Shown here: one piece after another, positions 11,675-23,495 of the stretch
Layout of the letters: each line of letters opens with the position of its first letter
Position numbering within the stretch: the stretch's first letter is position 1
Assembly: GCA_029948255.1 (NCBI GenBank)
Contig: JALIZF010001939.1
Coordinates: forward strand, 1,965,001 to 2,029,000
Length of the DNA stretch: 64,000 bases
Source: Telmatactis stephensoni
Lineage: Eukaryota > Cnidaria > Anthozoa > Actiniaria > Isophelliidae
Direction: 5' to 3'
Position numbers and translations under genes: made by a program
Notes under the pieces: model-generated
Seen by the model: the letters and a program-made list of their open reading frames with translations, nothing else
Databases searched by the model: none
Told to the model about the DNA's origin: nothing

Positions 11675-12502
11675 TAGACTACCGGGACTACCCAGACTAC
11701 CCAGACTACCGGGACTACCCAGACTACCGGGACTACCCAGACTACCCGGACTACCGGGACTACCCAGACTACCCAGACTACCGGGACTACCCAGACTACC
11801 CAGACTACCGGGACTACCCAGACTACCGGGACTACCCAGACTACCCAGACTACCCAGACTACCCAGACTACCCAGACTACCCAGACTACCCAGACTACCC
11901 AGACTACCCAGACTACCCAGACTACCCAGACTACCCAGACTACCCAGACTACCCAGACTACCGGGACTACCCAGACAACCCAGACTACCGGGACTACCCA
12001 GACTACCCAGACTACCGGGACTACCCAGACTACCCAGACTACCCAGACTGCCGGGACTACCCAGACTACCCAGACTACCGGGACTACCCAGACTACCCGG
12101 GTAGTCCCGGTAGTCTGGGTAGTCTGGGTAGTCCCGGTAGTCTGGGTAGTCCGGGTAGTCCCGGTAGTCTGGGTAGTCCCGGTAGTCTGGGTAGTCTGGA
12201 TAGTCTGGGTAGTCCGGGTAGTCTGGGTAGTCCGGGTAGTCCGGGTAGTCTGGGTAGTCCCGGTAGTCTGGGTAGTCCCGGTAGTCTGGGTAGTCTGGGT
12301 AGTCCCGGTAGTCCCGGTAGTCTGGGTAGTCCCGGTAGTCTGGGTAGTCTGGGTAGTCTGGGTAGTCTGGGTAGTCTGGGTAGTCCCGGTAGTCTGGGTA
12401 GTCTGGGTAGTCTGGGTAGTCCGGGTAGTCTGGGTAGTCTGGGTTGTCTGGGTAATCTGGGTAGTCTGGGTAGTCCCGGTAGTCTGGGTAGTCTGGCTAG
12501 TC
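11675..12502. repeat. 9-bp minisatellite with orientation switch (unit B)
   Basis: The inverse arm runs 11675-12098 and the forward arm 12099-12502, so the arms are almost equal. The switch is a perfect junction, ACTACCC|GGGTAGT. Variants match those of unit A, with rare TTGT and GACAAC units. Confidence 0.95.
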
Positions 12503-13197
12503 CGAAGAGTTAATAAAAGAAAAAGAAGTCTATTCGGCAAAGTTTCATTGTTTTGCTAATACCTTGTCCCGCTTCCCGAGGGAGATAATAAAACCAATCA
12601 AAACCCAGTTATCAATATTGATTTTATAAATAGTCCGAAGAGTTAATAAGAGTTAATAAAAGAAGAAATTTGGTGAAAGTTCATTTGGTAACATTAAAAC
12701 ATTATTCTAATGATTGTTTATAATTAGTTCCGTGTTGGCTGATTACTGATAGCGGGATGTAGATTTCCTGTTTCAGGAACAAGCTTGAAAAGTCACTGAA
12801 AAAGTCTTGATAAGAAGTTTTAATATTTTAATAAAGTTTGTTTTGTATCATGCGTCAATATTTTTTCTGCGGCGAACAAGCATACTACCCGCAGTAACTC
12901 GACCTACATGAACATTAGTTCTTTATCTAAGATTATTTATAAGTCTTAATTTCAAGTCTTCGATCGGTAACGATTAACTTATAACTCTTTATTCTTCAGG
13001 TTTCGGTGACATACACCATTTCATCTTTTACATTCATCATTTGTTGCCTACAAGTATGCGCGTGCATACATTACTGCAAAACGTGGCATCATATTGTGTC
13101 GTTCGTGCGGGCTTCCTGTGTTTCTACCATAGAAGGATTAGACTGTCAACCAGAGTAAAATTCCTCACCACTTGTATACGATCAAGGCTCTTGTATT

Positions 13198-14422
13198 GCA
13201 AGATCAGTAAGCCATTTCTCAATCTCCTCAATCCATGGATACTTCATTGATGAAGGAACCACAATCAAAAGTGGCCATTCATCTTTGTAGTAATATGCTA
13301 TGCTTATAGCTTGAAGGGTTTTTCCTAGCCCCATCTAAATACCAAAGAAAGTAAAAATTAGATATTAATTGGTATTTAGTCTCACTGTTGAATAGTTAGA
13401 TAAATTTAACTGTCTAGGTGACGTCAGCTAGAACAGTGAAAGCCCTCCAACTAACAGTCAAGCAAATCAGGGGGGGTTCCCACATTAATCAATAAAGAAA
13501 CATATTTACAAAAGAAGGAAAGCTGAAACAAGGCATATACATTATCATTTTCACTCTGGATCTTATGGACTCTTTTCATGGGATTTCAAATTTAGGTGAT
13601 GTCAACTAAAATAGTAAATAACTTCTCTGATTTAGCTGACATCACCTGTTTAGCACTGAGACTAAACAGACTCTAATACTTCTTAGCCTTTTATTTGTAA
13701 ATATCTAATACTTTACTTCATGATAGATGACATGGGGAGTGGGAGACTGTCATGTTACATCTCATATTGTGAATATGACCTCAGCTTCTTGTCATGTATG
13801 TGTAAGCTGTAATCATTCCTAGGAAAGTGAATTGAACAAAAGACGTGGCAGCCATGTTGGTGGTTTTCTTTTGTCAAGACTACCAACATGGCTGCCATGT
13901 CTTTTGTTCGATTCACTGTTCTGGGAGTGATTACGATTGAAGAATTACTTTATTCTTTTTATAAAATAACGACATACCTCATCTCCAATCAAGCACCTTT
14001 GAAAAAAAGAAGACATTCGTTAGATTCATCATCACGTTTGTGCCTGCATGAACTGCATGTATTGTCTTAGTCGAAATGTGCTTTCTGGCTAGCAGAAATA
14101 TCTTCACTAGAGAATTCTGAATGATAACGAACAGGAGAAACACTGAAGAATGATAACTTCACTTAGAAATCAATTTCAAGCAGATCGGACGTGAAAGCTC
14201 ACGAAATGCGTAAATCCCTTCATGTAATATTCGATATGACAGCAAGAAACACAGCTAAATATGAAGTCAAAAAAACAAAATAATCATAAAACCCCTAATT
14301 CCATACCTTCCCTTATTTCGTATTGCAAACTTGATACCATCTTTTTGGAAATCGAGCAAAGAATTGCGGAGATTTTCCGGCAAAAATGCTAAACTTTCAC
14401 ATGTCTGCTCGTCCTCCGCCAT
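13198..14422 (-). pseudogene. Duplicated ZRANB3 5' exons, unit C (alternative first exons or dead copy)
   Basis: Exon 1 (14307-14422) and exon 2 (13978-13996) have intact start, donor and acceptor sites. The exon 3 remnant is 13198-13334, with the Trp codon intact but no donor. Being farthest upstream, this copy could be the outermost promoter of a long ZRANB3 transcript that skips to 5156. That use is inferred. Confidence 0.75.
13810..13933. repeat. Hairpin element, unit C copy
   Basis: This is the third copy of the inverted repeat containing facing GGCAGCCATG and CATGGCTGCC motifs. Arms are about 55 nt with a few mismatches. Confidence 0.8.
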
Positions 14423-14440
14423 GATGTAAACACACATGTG

Positions 14441-14463
14441 TTGGCGGGAAGAGATCACGTGGC
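14441..14463 (-). promoter_or_regulatory. ZRANB3 promoter motifs, unit C copy
   Basis: TTGGCGGGAA at 14441-14450 and TCACGTGG just upstream are identical to unit A. Confidence 0.45.
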
Positions 14464-14674
14464 TAATCAAGGATTCGGCTCCAGATTCCAGACGACAGTG
14501 CACAGGCAACCCAAGCTAAACTAATTATTCGATAGATAAATTAATAATAAAATTTTATCTAGAATCAGAAATGATTTTAAAATACTTAAAGCAAAAAATA
14601 TATAATATGAGCATTGAAAAAACAGAGAAAGAAAAGAAAAAACGTTGGAAAAAGGGGGGAAAAAGATACAAAAA

Positions 14675-14995
14675 AGATCCAGGATCGACCGAGGCTTGAA
14701 CCTGTGACACCAAAAGTAGGCCCCCCGGAAACAAAGTAAAGAAAGAGTAAAATATTGAAAAACTGAAAAATATGAAAATAAATTTTGGGGCGATTCTCCC
14801 GAGACATTCTTTGAAGCTGAGACATCGAATCGACTTACGTTACGGATGAAGATTTCGGCCCCATCCACGCTATCCCGGTGCTACATATTACAGTTGACTT
14901 AGCCCGAAGGCCAGGGAGGGAGACGATATCCGGACCCTAATCCATACCTTTAGATATCACCTTAGACCTCTTCGCTACCTAGACACTTAATAATT
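14675..14995 (-). other. tRNA-like element with split boxes, unit C copy
   Basis: The B box (14692-14702) is intact. The A box is damaged, reading GGTAGCGAAGAGGTC, so this copy has probably lost Pol III promoter strength. Confidence 0.45.
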
Positions 14996-15031
14996 TTAAT
15001 GTCTAATTGGGGTAGTCTATTCGGCGAAGTT

Positions 15032-15817
15032 AGACTACCGGGACTACCCAGACTACCCAGACTACCAAGACTACCGGGACTACCCAGACTACCCAGACTA
15101 CCCAGACAACTCAGACTACCGGGACTACCCAGACTACCCAGACTACCCAGACTACCCAGACTACCGGGACTACCCAGACTACCCAGACTACCCAGACTAC
15201 CCAGACTACCCAGACTACCCAGACTACCCAGACTACCCAGACTACCCAGACTACCGGGACTACCCAGACTACCCAGACTACCCAGACTACCCAGACTACC
15301 GGGACTACCCAGACTACCGGGACTACCCAGACTACCCAGACTACCGGGACTACCCGGACTACCCAGACTACCCAGACTACCGGGACTACCCAGACTACCC
15401 AGACTACCCAGACTACCGGGACTACCCAGACTACCGGGACTACCCAGACTACCCAGACTACCGGGACTACCCGGACTACCCAGACTACCCAGACTACCGG
15501 GACTACCCAGACTACCCAGACTACCCAGACTACCCAGACTACCCAGACTACCCAGACTACCCAGACTACCCAGACTACCCAGACTACCCCAACTACCCAG
15601 ACTACCCAGACTACCGGGACTACCCAGACTACCCAGACTACCGGGACTACCCAGACTACCCAGACTACCCCGACTACCCAGTGGGTAGTCTGGGTAGTCT
15701 GGGTAGTCTGGGTAGTCTGGGTAGTCTGGGTAGTCTGGGTAGTCCCGGTAGTCCCGGTAGTCCCGGTAGTCTGGGTAGTCTGGGTAGTCTGGCTAGTCTG
15801 GCTAGTCTGGCTAGTCC
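15032..15817. repeat. 9-bp minisatellite with orientation switch (unit C)
   Basis: The inverse arm spans 15032 to about 15680 (~650 bp). The forward arm covers only ~135 bp after the switch at CTACCCAGTGGGTAG. The flanking AGTCTATTCGGCGAAGTT copies are kept. Confidence 0.95.
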
Positions 15818-16448
15818 GAAGAGTTAATAAAAGAAAAAGAAGAAGTCTATTCGGCGAAGTTTCATTGTTATGCTAATACCTTGTCCCGCGTCCCGAGGGA
15901 GATAATAAAACCAATCAAAATCCAGTTATCAATATTGATTTTATAAATAGTCCGAAGAGTTAGTAAGAGTTAATAAAAGAAGAAATTTGGTGAAAGTTCA
16001 TTTGGTAACATTAAAACATTATTCTAATGATTGTTTATAATTATTTCCGTGTCGGCTGATTACTGATAGCGGGATGTAGATTTCCTGTTTCAGGAACAAG
16101 CTTGAAAAGTCACTGAAAAAGTCTTGATAAGAAGTTTTAATGTTTTAATAAAGTTTGTATTGTGTCATGCGTCAATATTTTTTCTGCGGCGAACAAGCAT
16201 ACTACCCGCAGTAACTTGACCTACATGAACATTAGTTCTTTATCTGAGATTATTTATAAGTCTTAATTTCAAGTCTTCGATCGGTAACGATTAACTTATA
16301 ACTCTTTATTCTTCAGGTTTCGGTGACATATACACCATTTCATCTTTTACAATCATCATTTGTTGCCTACAAGTATGCGCGCGCATACATTACTGCAAAA
16401 CGTGGCATCATATTGTGTCGTTCGTGCGGGCTTCCTGTGTTTCTACTA

Positions 16449-19401
16449 TTGGGTTTCCTGTTTACCAAAAAGCTTGGTTTCTAAGCCAATTTCAAGATGG
16501 TGGACGATGTGATGTGTTTCATCACTACAATATCTGCAAGTTTTGATGGAATTTTGACAGTTTGAGGCTCCAAATTGCAGGAAAATCAACAAAAACAAAT
16601 CTACATGACTTCCAATTAAGGTAATGCCAGCCCAAATATGGAATAGATTTCATGGCCGTGCGAACGAACCATTTTTATAGAGATATATTTGACATGTAAC
16701 ATTGCTTTCGCGCAATATAGTTTACTGAGTTAAAAATATGAACATATTTGATAAAAAATCAATCATACTCGTGTTTTACACGTAGGAAGTTTGTCTACAA
16801 AATGATGAAAAGAATGAGTGACGTAGCAGGGAAAGGAATTTATATTTTCGCGTAAACTAGATTTCGTGATCATGATGAGACTGTACTAAAATCTAAATTG
16901 AAACTGGAACTAAATTTCGCGAAAATGTTCCAATTGCCGGAACATTGATGAAACTGAAGTACAATTTAAATTGAAACTGAAACTACATTTTTTTCAGGTG
17001 ATATTTGAATGAGTAAGTCGCGCGACCATACACGCAGCTATAGTCGACTCTCCTTTACTAAAGTAGAACCAAGAGACCATAATACTAAGAGAGCGAAACT
17101 CAGTTATGATGTCTGTGCGATGTTCGTGGCGACTAAGGCTATTTTTAGTAACTTCGCCATCGCGCGCGCAAGGCTCTCAAACAATAGAATTTCATTTTTG
17201 ACGAGCGCGCGGACTGGACCGTTTGTTTTCAGCATTTGTATTCTATTGCTTGAGAGCCTCTTGGTAGAACGAGATGGAAACACAGGGATCAACCAACTCT
17301 CTCCCTTTTCCCTCTAAGACGCTTGCTACGCAGTCTATAAAAACACAAAATCATATATCTTCATCGCGTGCAATTGAAATTCCGAATCCCGCGCTTTCCA
17401 TAGATCTAATTAATCGCGCGGTTTTAAGCTAGGTTCTTTGCGCAATTGCGTGCCAATGGGTCTTGATAGTGGGATTTCCCGTATGAAATGGTGCGCTCCG
17501 ATGGGGTTTGAAATTGCTTTGCTATCACTAATCTGAAAGCTGATGGGACGAGGAGAAAATTCATTATAAAATAAATGCTACATTGGCGCTTAGGCAAGTC
17601 ATGGATTTCTGACCAGCGGTCTCAGAAAGAAACCTTACGCGTAAAGAAACAGTACGTTTGATCCCTCCTTCCTACACCCCTTGGCGAAAAGCGGCGTACT
17701 TTGAAAACGAAGGCTTACAAACCAGCTAACTAAACCAAGCTAATTACATCATTAAGAACGAACGCTAATTCATATCAAAACCGCAATCCTTTCTTCTCTA
17801 TCGAGCATAACAGGAATGACCTCAACGAGCTAGTTTGACCGAAATCAAAACATGGACCCCTGGAGTGCGGTGAAACGGAGTTCACTGAAGGGAAAACTGG
17901 AACCAGCAGGAAGTGATTTGAGATGAATTGTAGACGTGTGAAAAATGATTTAAAGGGAGGAGAGGAGGTTGAGATGGGCGTAAAATGATCTAATATTTAA
18001 TAGTAGCAATTTGATGATAATTTACACGATAATCTGTCAAAAACTGATTGACTACAGTCAACTCAAACACACAAGCGTTCAGAACGACTTGTTGTCTTTT
18101 GTTCTGAGGCGAGCACGTCATATTCTCTAACTAAAACAGAGGCAACGAATGCAAGTGAAAATGGAGAAAAAGGAAATTTTCCAAAGAGGCCATAAAACTG
18201 TTTATTTTATGAAAAATGTTGTAACAAACTGAGAATAGATTTTTCCGCCCAGTGAAAACCACCCCAGGTGATTTTGTGACGCGTATTAATGTATCTATTA
18301 GCTGTGGATTAAAGTTTTTGATTCAAGTTCTAATTATATTCCTGTCGAGTCCAATTAAATAGAAAAAAATATCAAATATAATCACATTTACTGCCGAGAC
18401 AAATAATATATCCTACACTTTGCGAGAACTGTTGAAAGATATCTGACAAGTGGGTGTAATTGTTTGCTTATAATTTCTTATTCTCACATACTTATAAACT
18501 AGTTAGTTCTTATTAGGTGTGAAAGTTTGTATTAGAGGCGTCGGAAACAACATGGTTGTAAGCATGTAAGCATAGGGAAGTGTTAAGCCATTAAAGCAGA
18601 ACCGCTGCCACTGTAACAGGGAAACTTGAAATGATTTACTATAGTGCTTTGGGTGCAATTCTTTGAAGAGATTCATTTTAAGATATATCACCGCTAGAGC
18701 GTTCAAATCTTCCACCTCAAGACAAGCCAGCAGACTGTTACAATACGCCGAGACGACGACAGTCACACTACTGTAGTTTAGTCTGTATTGTTAGTCTTTT
18801 CCTATTTATTCCTTGAAGCAGTCAGTGTTCAGTAGTTTTGAAAGTGTCAACTATCTTGGTATATAAATTTCAAGGTAATGTGAGAACTGTTTAGCTTTTG
18901 GACTTACTCAGCGATGTGAACACGTCCGTATAACAGATCTACGAATTTACGGTCATTGGAAAGGGTGTCCAAAAGTCTTTGGTCATGGACACACCTTAAT
19001 GATCAATAGATCTCGCTTTAATTTCAAAAAGTCCCCTCGGGTAATGAGTAGAGTATTATTTAGCTAGATAAACCTAAAATTTATAGTTTATGTAAAAAGC
19101 GTCAAACTGTGAGACAAGTGTTGGCTGTCAAACCTGAGGGCGTTTCATTTGTTTACTAACTCGAAAAAATCAAGCATTTCAGTAACTACACTGGTGACCA
19201 TCAGTCATAATTTATTCATAGAAATTTGCTTGTACTCTATTGTCAATCCCGACCATTTGTTTTTATGATTAACACATCAAATCTTCTCCTCTTCTTCAAG
19301 GCAATAATTGCTTCATGCGTTCACTCGTCAATCAAATACAACAACATTGAGAAGATTCCCATTCACAATTTGTCGTGGAACGATTCTTTTACGGCAGGAA
19401 A
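16449..19401. other. Gene-free stretch between ZRANB3 triplication and coiled-coil gene A
   Basis: Apart from a small inverted repeat at 17172-17259 I see no supported feature. Short ORFs here have no recognisable composition. The segment just before 19402 probably holds the 5' UTR and promoter of the next gene. Confidence 0.5.
17172..17259. repeat. Small inverted repeat
   Basis: GGCTCTCAAACAATAGAAT (17172-17190) is inverted at 17241-17259 with one mismatch. The loop of ~50 nt is GC-rich and contains alternating GCGC tracts. Confidence 0.6.
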
Positions 19402-20022
19402 ATGGCTTCGCCCTTACACACGAGCCTCTCAGTTGGTAATATTCCTGTCATTGGGAAGCGAGAAGACGGCGAAGGCCTAGAGGCTTGTGAAAAGGCGAAT
19501 TTTGAGGAGTTCAATCCAGACAACCGTTCAGCAGTTAACGGGATTTTAAGAGACACAATCAGCGACTTACAAAAAGCACTTTATGAGTCAAAACGACTGC
19601 TATCTGAACGAGATAGCGAGATAATCTCGTTAAGAAATGAAGTCGACGAAATCCGACGAAGTGGTGCATCGTCTCCTCCATGCACGAGTGTGACTATCGA
19701 AGAAGAATTCAAAAAATCACAGCTCAAAGTCCTTCAGTTAGAAAAGACAGTACAAGCTCTTCAAACTGACATCTCCTTACAGCGCTCACAGAGAGATGAC
19801 TTTCTCAAAAAGACCAAGGAAAACGAAGCAAATCAAAACGGTGCTCACACATGTTATTGTGGATCAATGTGTGTAGCCATGAAAGAGGTGGTGGACTTGA
19901 AACGTAAACTACACCAAACGGAGCAAAAATATATCCATTTGAAAAGAAATATGAGGACATTGGAGAAAAATAGAGTTAAAGTTGGTGTAGCACAAAGGGA
20001 TAGTCCCTGTTCTGTAAGTTAA
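19402..20022 (+). CDS. Coiled-coil protein A, paralogue of the gene at 23496 (possibly first exon only)
   Basis: Family not firmly recognised. Starting at the ATG at 19402 (good context, GGAAAATGG), the frame encodes ~206 residues. Heptad-rich segments begin at LRDTISDLQKALYESKRLL, followed by a CYCGSM cysteine patch and a second helix ending in MRTLEKNR. The block NGILRDTISDLQKALYESKR corresponds to NSLLRATICELERALKDTRR in the gene at 23496, and CYCGSM to CCSSM, so the two are paralogues. The frame ends at TAA 20020-20022, but a strong donor (TCT|GTAAGTT, 20014) precedes the stop. A spliced continuation with a GRIP-like end, as in the paralogue, is therefore possible; I could not locate such an exon. 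The role may be cytoskeletal or Golgi tethering, which is only a guess. Confidence 0.6.
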   Translation: MASPLHTSLSVGNIPVIGKREDGEGLEACEKANFEEFNPDNRSAVNGILRDTISDLQKALYESKRLLSERDSEIISLRNEVDEIRRSGASSPPCTSVTIEEEFKKSQLKVLQLEKTVQALQTDISLQRSQRDDFLKKTKENEANQNGAHTCYCGSMCVAMKEVVDLKRKLHQTEQKYIHLKRNMRTLEKNRVKVGVAQRDSPCSVS

Positions 20023-23000
20023 CTTTAATCGCGATGAACTCATTTAACAAAGTGTTATGATACATATTTATACTACCTCTATCTCTTTACTAATTCCGTC
20101 TACAGTAGCTGGATATAGAAAAAATCTTACATTTTAGATGAATAATTTCTTTTAACGAAAGAAAATCCAAAAGTTTTACTTCTCAGACGTAGCAATTGTA
20201 TAGTTAATTAGATTATAATTAAGAGTTGGGAAGATTAATTTTGTTTCACAATGTGATCAAGGACCAACTATAAACAACATAAACTTGAGAATTGACTTCT
20301 CTTAACTAAAACTACAACCTCTTAAAGTTCGCGCATTAGAAAGAAAACATTTGGAAACAAATATTATTCAATTTGAACTATTTCCAAATATAGTCCCTAT
20401 GTTTGATATTGTTAATGAATAACCTGAGACAGCAAGCAGCCAAATTATTTAAGTTTGTCCAAGTTATTTATGTTCATAAAGAAACAAACTCCAAGTTGTT
20501 GAATAATTAAAACATAGAGGAGTTAACAAAAATCCTGACAAGCAGCTCATGTTGCTGTTCTAAGATTTACACAAAAGAGGAAAAAAGGTTTTTCGAAATC
20601 AGAATGTAGCTAGCGAGAATCAACTGAAGATTGTAACAAAGGCGCGCCTTACACCCGCGCGCGTCCCGTTCCTGCGCGTGGCTTCTGTGCCACCTTTTAA
20701 AGTATGAAACGTGTTTTTGGAATTAACAAAATTTACAAAAGAATAGAAATTTTATCAGGTATATTCCAAAGAACTTCTCCTTCTCGATTTATCATAACGA
20801 TATAGACAACACATTTCAAAAAGCTCGGCATCAGAAAATTTTTCGATTTTCCTTCATTCATCATAATACTTTGATTATCTACGAACATATGTAGGGAAAA
20901 GAAATGAAGCTTTTGTTGCGAGTTTTGTCTCCGATAAGTTACCTGAAACTCGAAACCGCCCCTAGTATCGATTCAGTTCAAACTAGTTTCAGTTTCATAG
21001 ATTCAGAGTATTAATTAGACTCAAGAGCTGTTTATATAATTTCTTTCAGCTATGTTAACAGCTTTGCAGGTTTTCAATTAGTCATTTAGACAGCTAAAGA
21101 TTTCAGAATTTAATGTTTACATGTGAACTTTGCATTGAAACAAAACAAAACAGTTTTTCTCTTCAATGCGGCACCTTAGAAGTGTTTTGGTACCGGTATA
21201 ACTTAACACTTCTTTATACAGTAATTCTTGAAAATAAATACAGCTGGAAAGAAAAGAAAATCCTGGAGACAAAAGACAATCATAAATTTCAGATCATTAC
21301 GGACATAAACTCTGCTGGCTCGGCGACATATGAAAACATAAGTTTTTAAATATTTCTCTCGATGAATATCGGCGGAATTTTAACTGGCCAAAATTTGTGT
21401 TTTCTTGCCACGAGTTGACCACGTGTTGCATCACAGGTTTGCTTCTAGCTATTTTGGGTACCCTGAATGGTTTTAGCCTTCAAAAAATCTACTCATTAGT
21501 CATGTAGTGAATACCCCCTCTAACTGCGAATCTTACTGTGTAGAGAGGTGTGGGGAGCGTACGTATTGGCGCGAAACACTTTAGAGGTTTTCTTGACGTC
21601 ATATCAAACTGAGATTTTAACCAATCGTGTAGCTAGCCTGGAAAATGGCTTTAGCACTTAAACAATATATTCAAAATGGTGATTATATAAATTTCTATTA
21701 GTTTTATTGGAATCGAATAGACGCAGTTAGGTCTCATAGAAGGAAAAAATGAAAATACACAATTCATAAATTTCAGACAAATAGGCGACGCAGAGCAAAA
21801 TCTACGGTAGGAAAATAAATTGAAATAACTTTGGTTTGTTTTATCGCGTCCAAAAACTGCCATATTTAGAAGGGCAAAGAAGTTATTGGTAAATACTGAC
21901 AGATCTATAGATATCGTTGAGATACCGTTCTAGTTTCTCAGTACCGTTTTGCTCTCTTGTGCCCTTCTTGACAGATACAATTGCCGGATAATTGTAACTA
22001 TATCAAATAAAACTATATTCAGTATTATTGTAATTATATATTATATACCTCACTATCGTAATAATCTGTAACAAATGTTTTTTTTATTATTTAACTTAAA
22101 ACAATCTCAACAACTCGTAACTATTTCGAGGTAAATGCTCGACCGAGTTGAATCATGGGACTTTTTTGAGGAATGCACTTCCAGACGTGCTCTTGATTAC
22201 ATTTTTTTAAAATTTAAATTTAAATTCAATATTTTAACAGGGACATCTAATTTACTGCTTAGCTAGTTTAAATAGAGTCCTGCAAGTCCATGTTTCTAAA
22301 TATAAATTTAACTTATTTCTCTCACATACTTTGCACTGTAACCTGATACATCTTCAGATGAATTGTGAAACTAATTTTGCCTCTCAAAAAAGCCCAGTGA
22401 TTCAACACGGTCCCGAGATGGAGAATAGGCACAGAAATTTTAACTTTGCAGTTGACCAGTTGCCAATAAATCAGTAGCGTCAACATGGCAACATTTTCAT
22501 TATAACTATTATGTACATACAAAAGTGTTTATATCATATATATATTATATAAAGAAACTATATAATAATGTACTACTTTATTGACTAAAGTTATGAAATA
22601 AAAGATAATTTATAATGCACCAGAACTTGAAATTGTTATTGCGGAATTAAGGGAGGGGTGATGTTACCTATAGCAACGGTTGCTTGGATACTTCTTCTTT
22701 TTTTCCCCAAATCACTATACAAATCACGTCGAGCCCAATGCTAACAAGTAGTAACTAGATGTTTTTTACTCACAAACTTTGTATTTTTTTCAAGCTATAT
22801 ATTAAATGGAATCTGCGTGGATTTCCTTTGAATCACTTTTTGAAAATTGAACAAAATTAAATAAAATTGTGTGATTAAATTGTTTTTAGAAAAGTGTTTC
22901 ACGGTGGTTGCATTGTAGCGATACAAACCCAACCAGCTGGGCACCCGTGTGGCTTGACCTTTCCCTACTATCGACCACTTTCTCTTTTACATTTTAAATT

Positions 23001-23495
23001 CAGTACATCTCGTATGCATGAAAACAGAAATGCTATATAAATCACTATATGTGACCCGAGTAAAATTACTGGTAATTACTATACTTCATTAACCAAAATT
23101 GTCTTTGTACTCCTTTTTCTCGAGAAAAGGACATGTTTGTGAATCTAAACAAATTTATCAGCACCTGCAAAGTGACACTATCCAAGAAGTCGTTTTTCAT
23201 TGTCCCTAGAGCAAGATTTCCTTTGTTTTCTACGTCTGACACTTAGAATTCATATTTACTCATGAAATGTGGCTTTGAAGCTGATATAAACTTGAGTTTG
23301 TCTACTAAAGTAATAAACAGAAGTGCATATTAACATTAACAAGGTACAAATCAAATAGTAATTTTTGAGGTGAAAGTCTCACGCATGCGCATTTGCTAAT
23401 CCTTTGTTCTTGGTTAAAGTAATGCATTCCATAACAGCCATCACGACACGTGAAAGGGAAAGGTTGAATCTTAAACCTCATTAGGAAAACATTTC
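20023..23495. other. Gene-free AT-rich stretch between the two coiled-coil genes
   Basis: I see no exon with convincing similarity and no clear mobile element. It may be intron of the upstream gene plus intergenic DNA. ORFs of 60-80 codons here look like chance. Confidence 0.4.

Larger units (their letters stand above)
5021..16448. repeat. Tandem triplication of the ZRANB3 5' end
   Basis: Three direct units can be aligned: A 5021-9804, B 9805-13197 and C 13198-16448. In + strand order each holds part of exon 3, the 19-nt exon 2, exon 1 with its promoter, a tRNA-like element, a two-armed 9-bp minisatellite and a unique tail of ~1.3 kb. The repeat starts inside exon 3 at 'caagatcagtaagcc'. Unit C ends early, at 'gtgtttctac'. 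Units are nearly identical outside the minisatellite, and their different lengths (about 4.8, 3.4 and 3.25 kb) come mainly from the array. Confidence 0.9.

Noticed and set aside
17009..17317. 102-codon ORF
   Set aside because: Overlaps the inverted repeat at 17172-17259; composition is not protein-like.
21113..21349. 78-codon ORF as the missing exon of coiled-coil gene A
   Set aside because: No coiled-coil or GRIP-like pattern and no suitable acceptor in phase.
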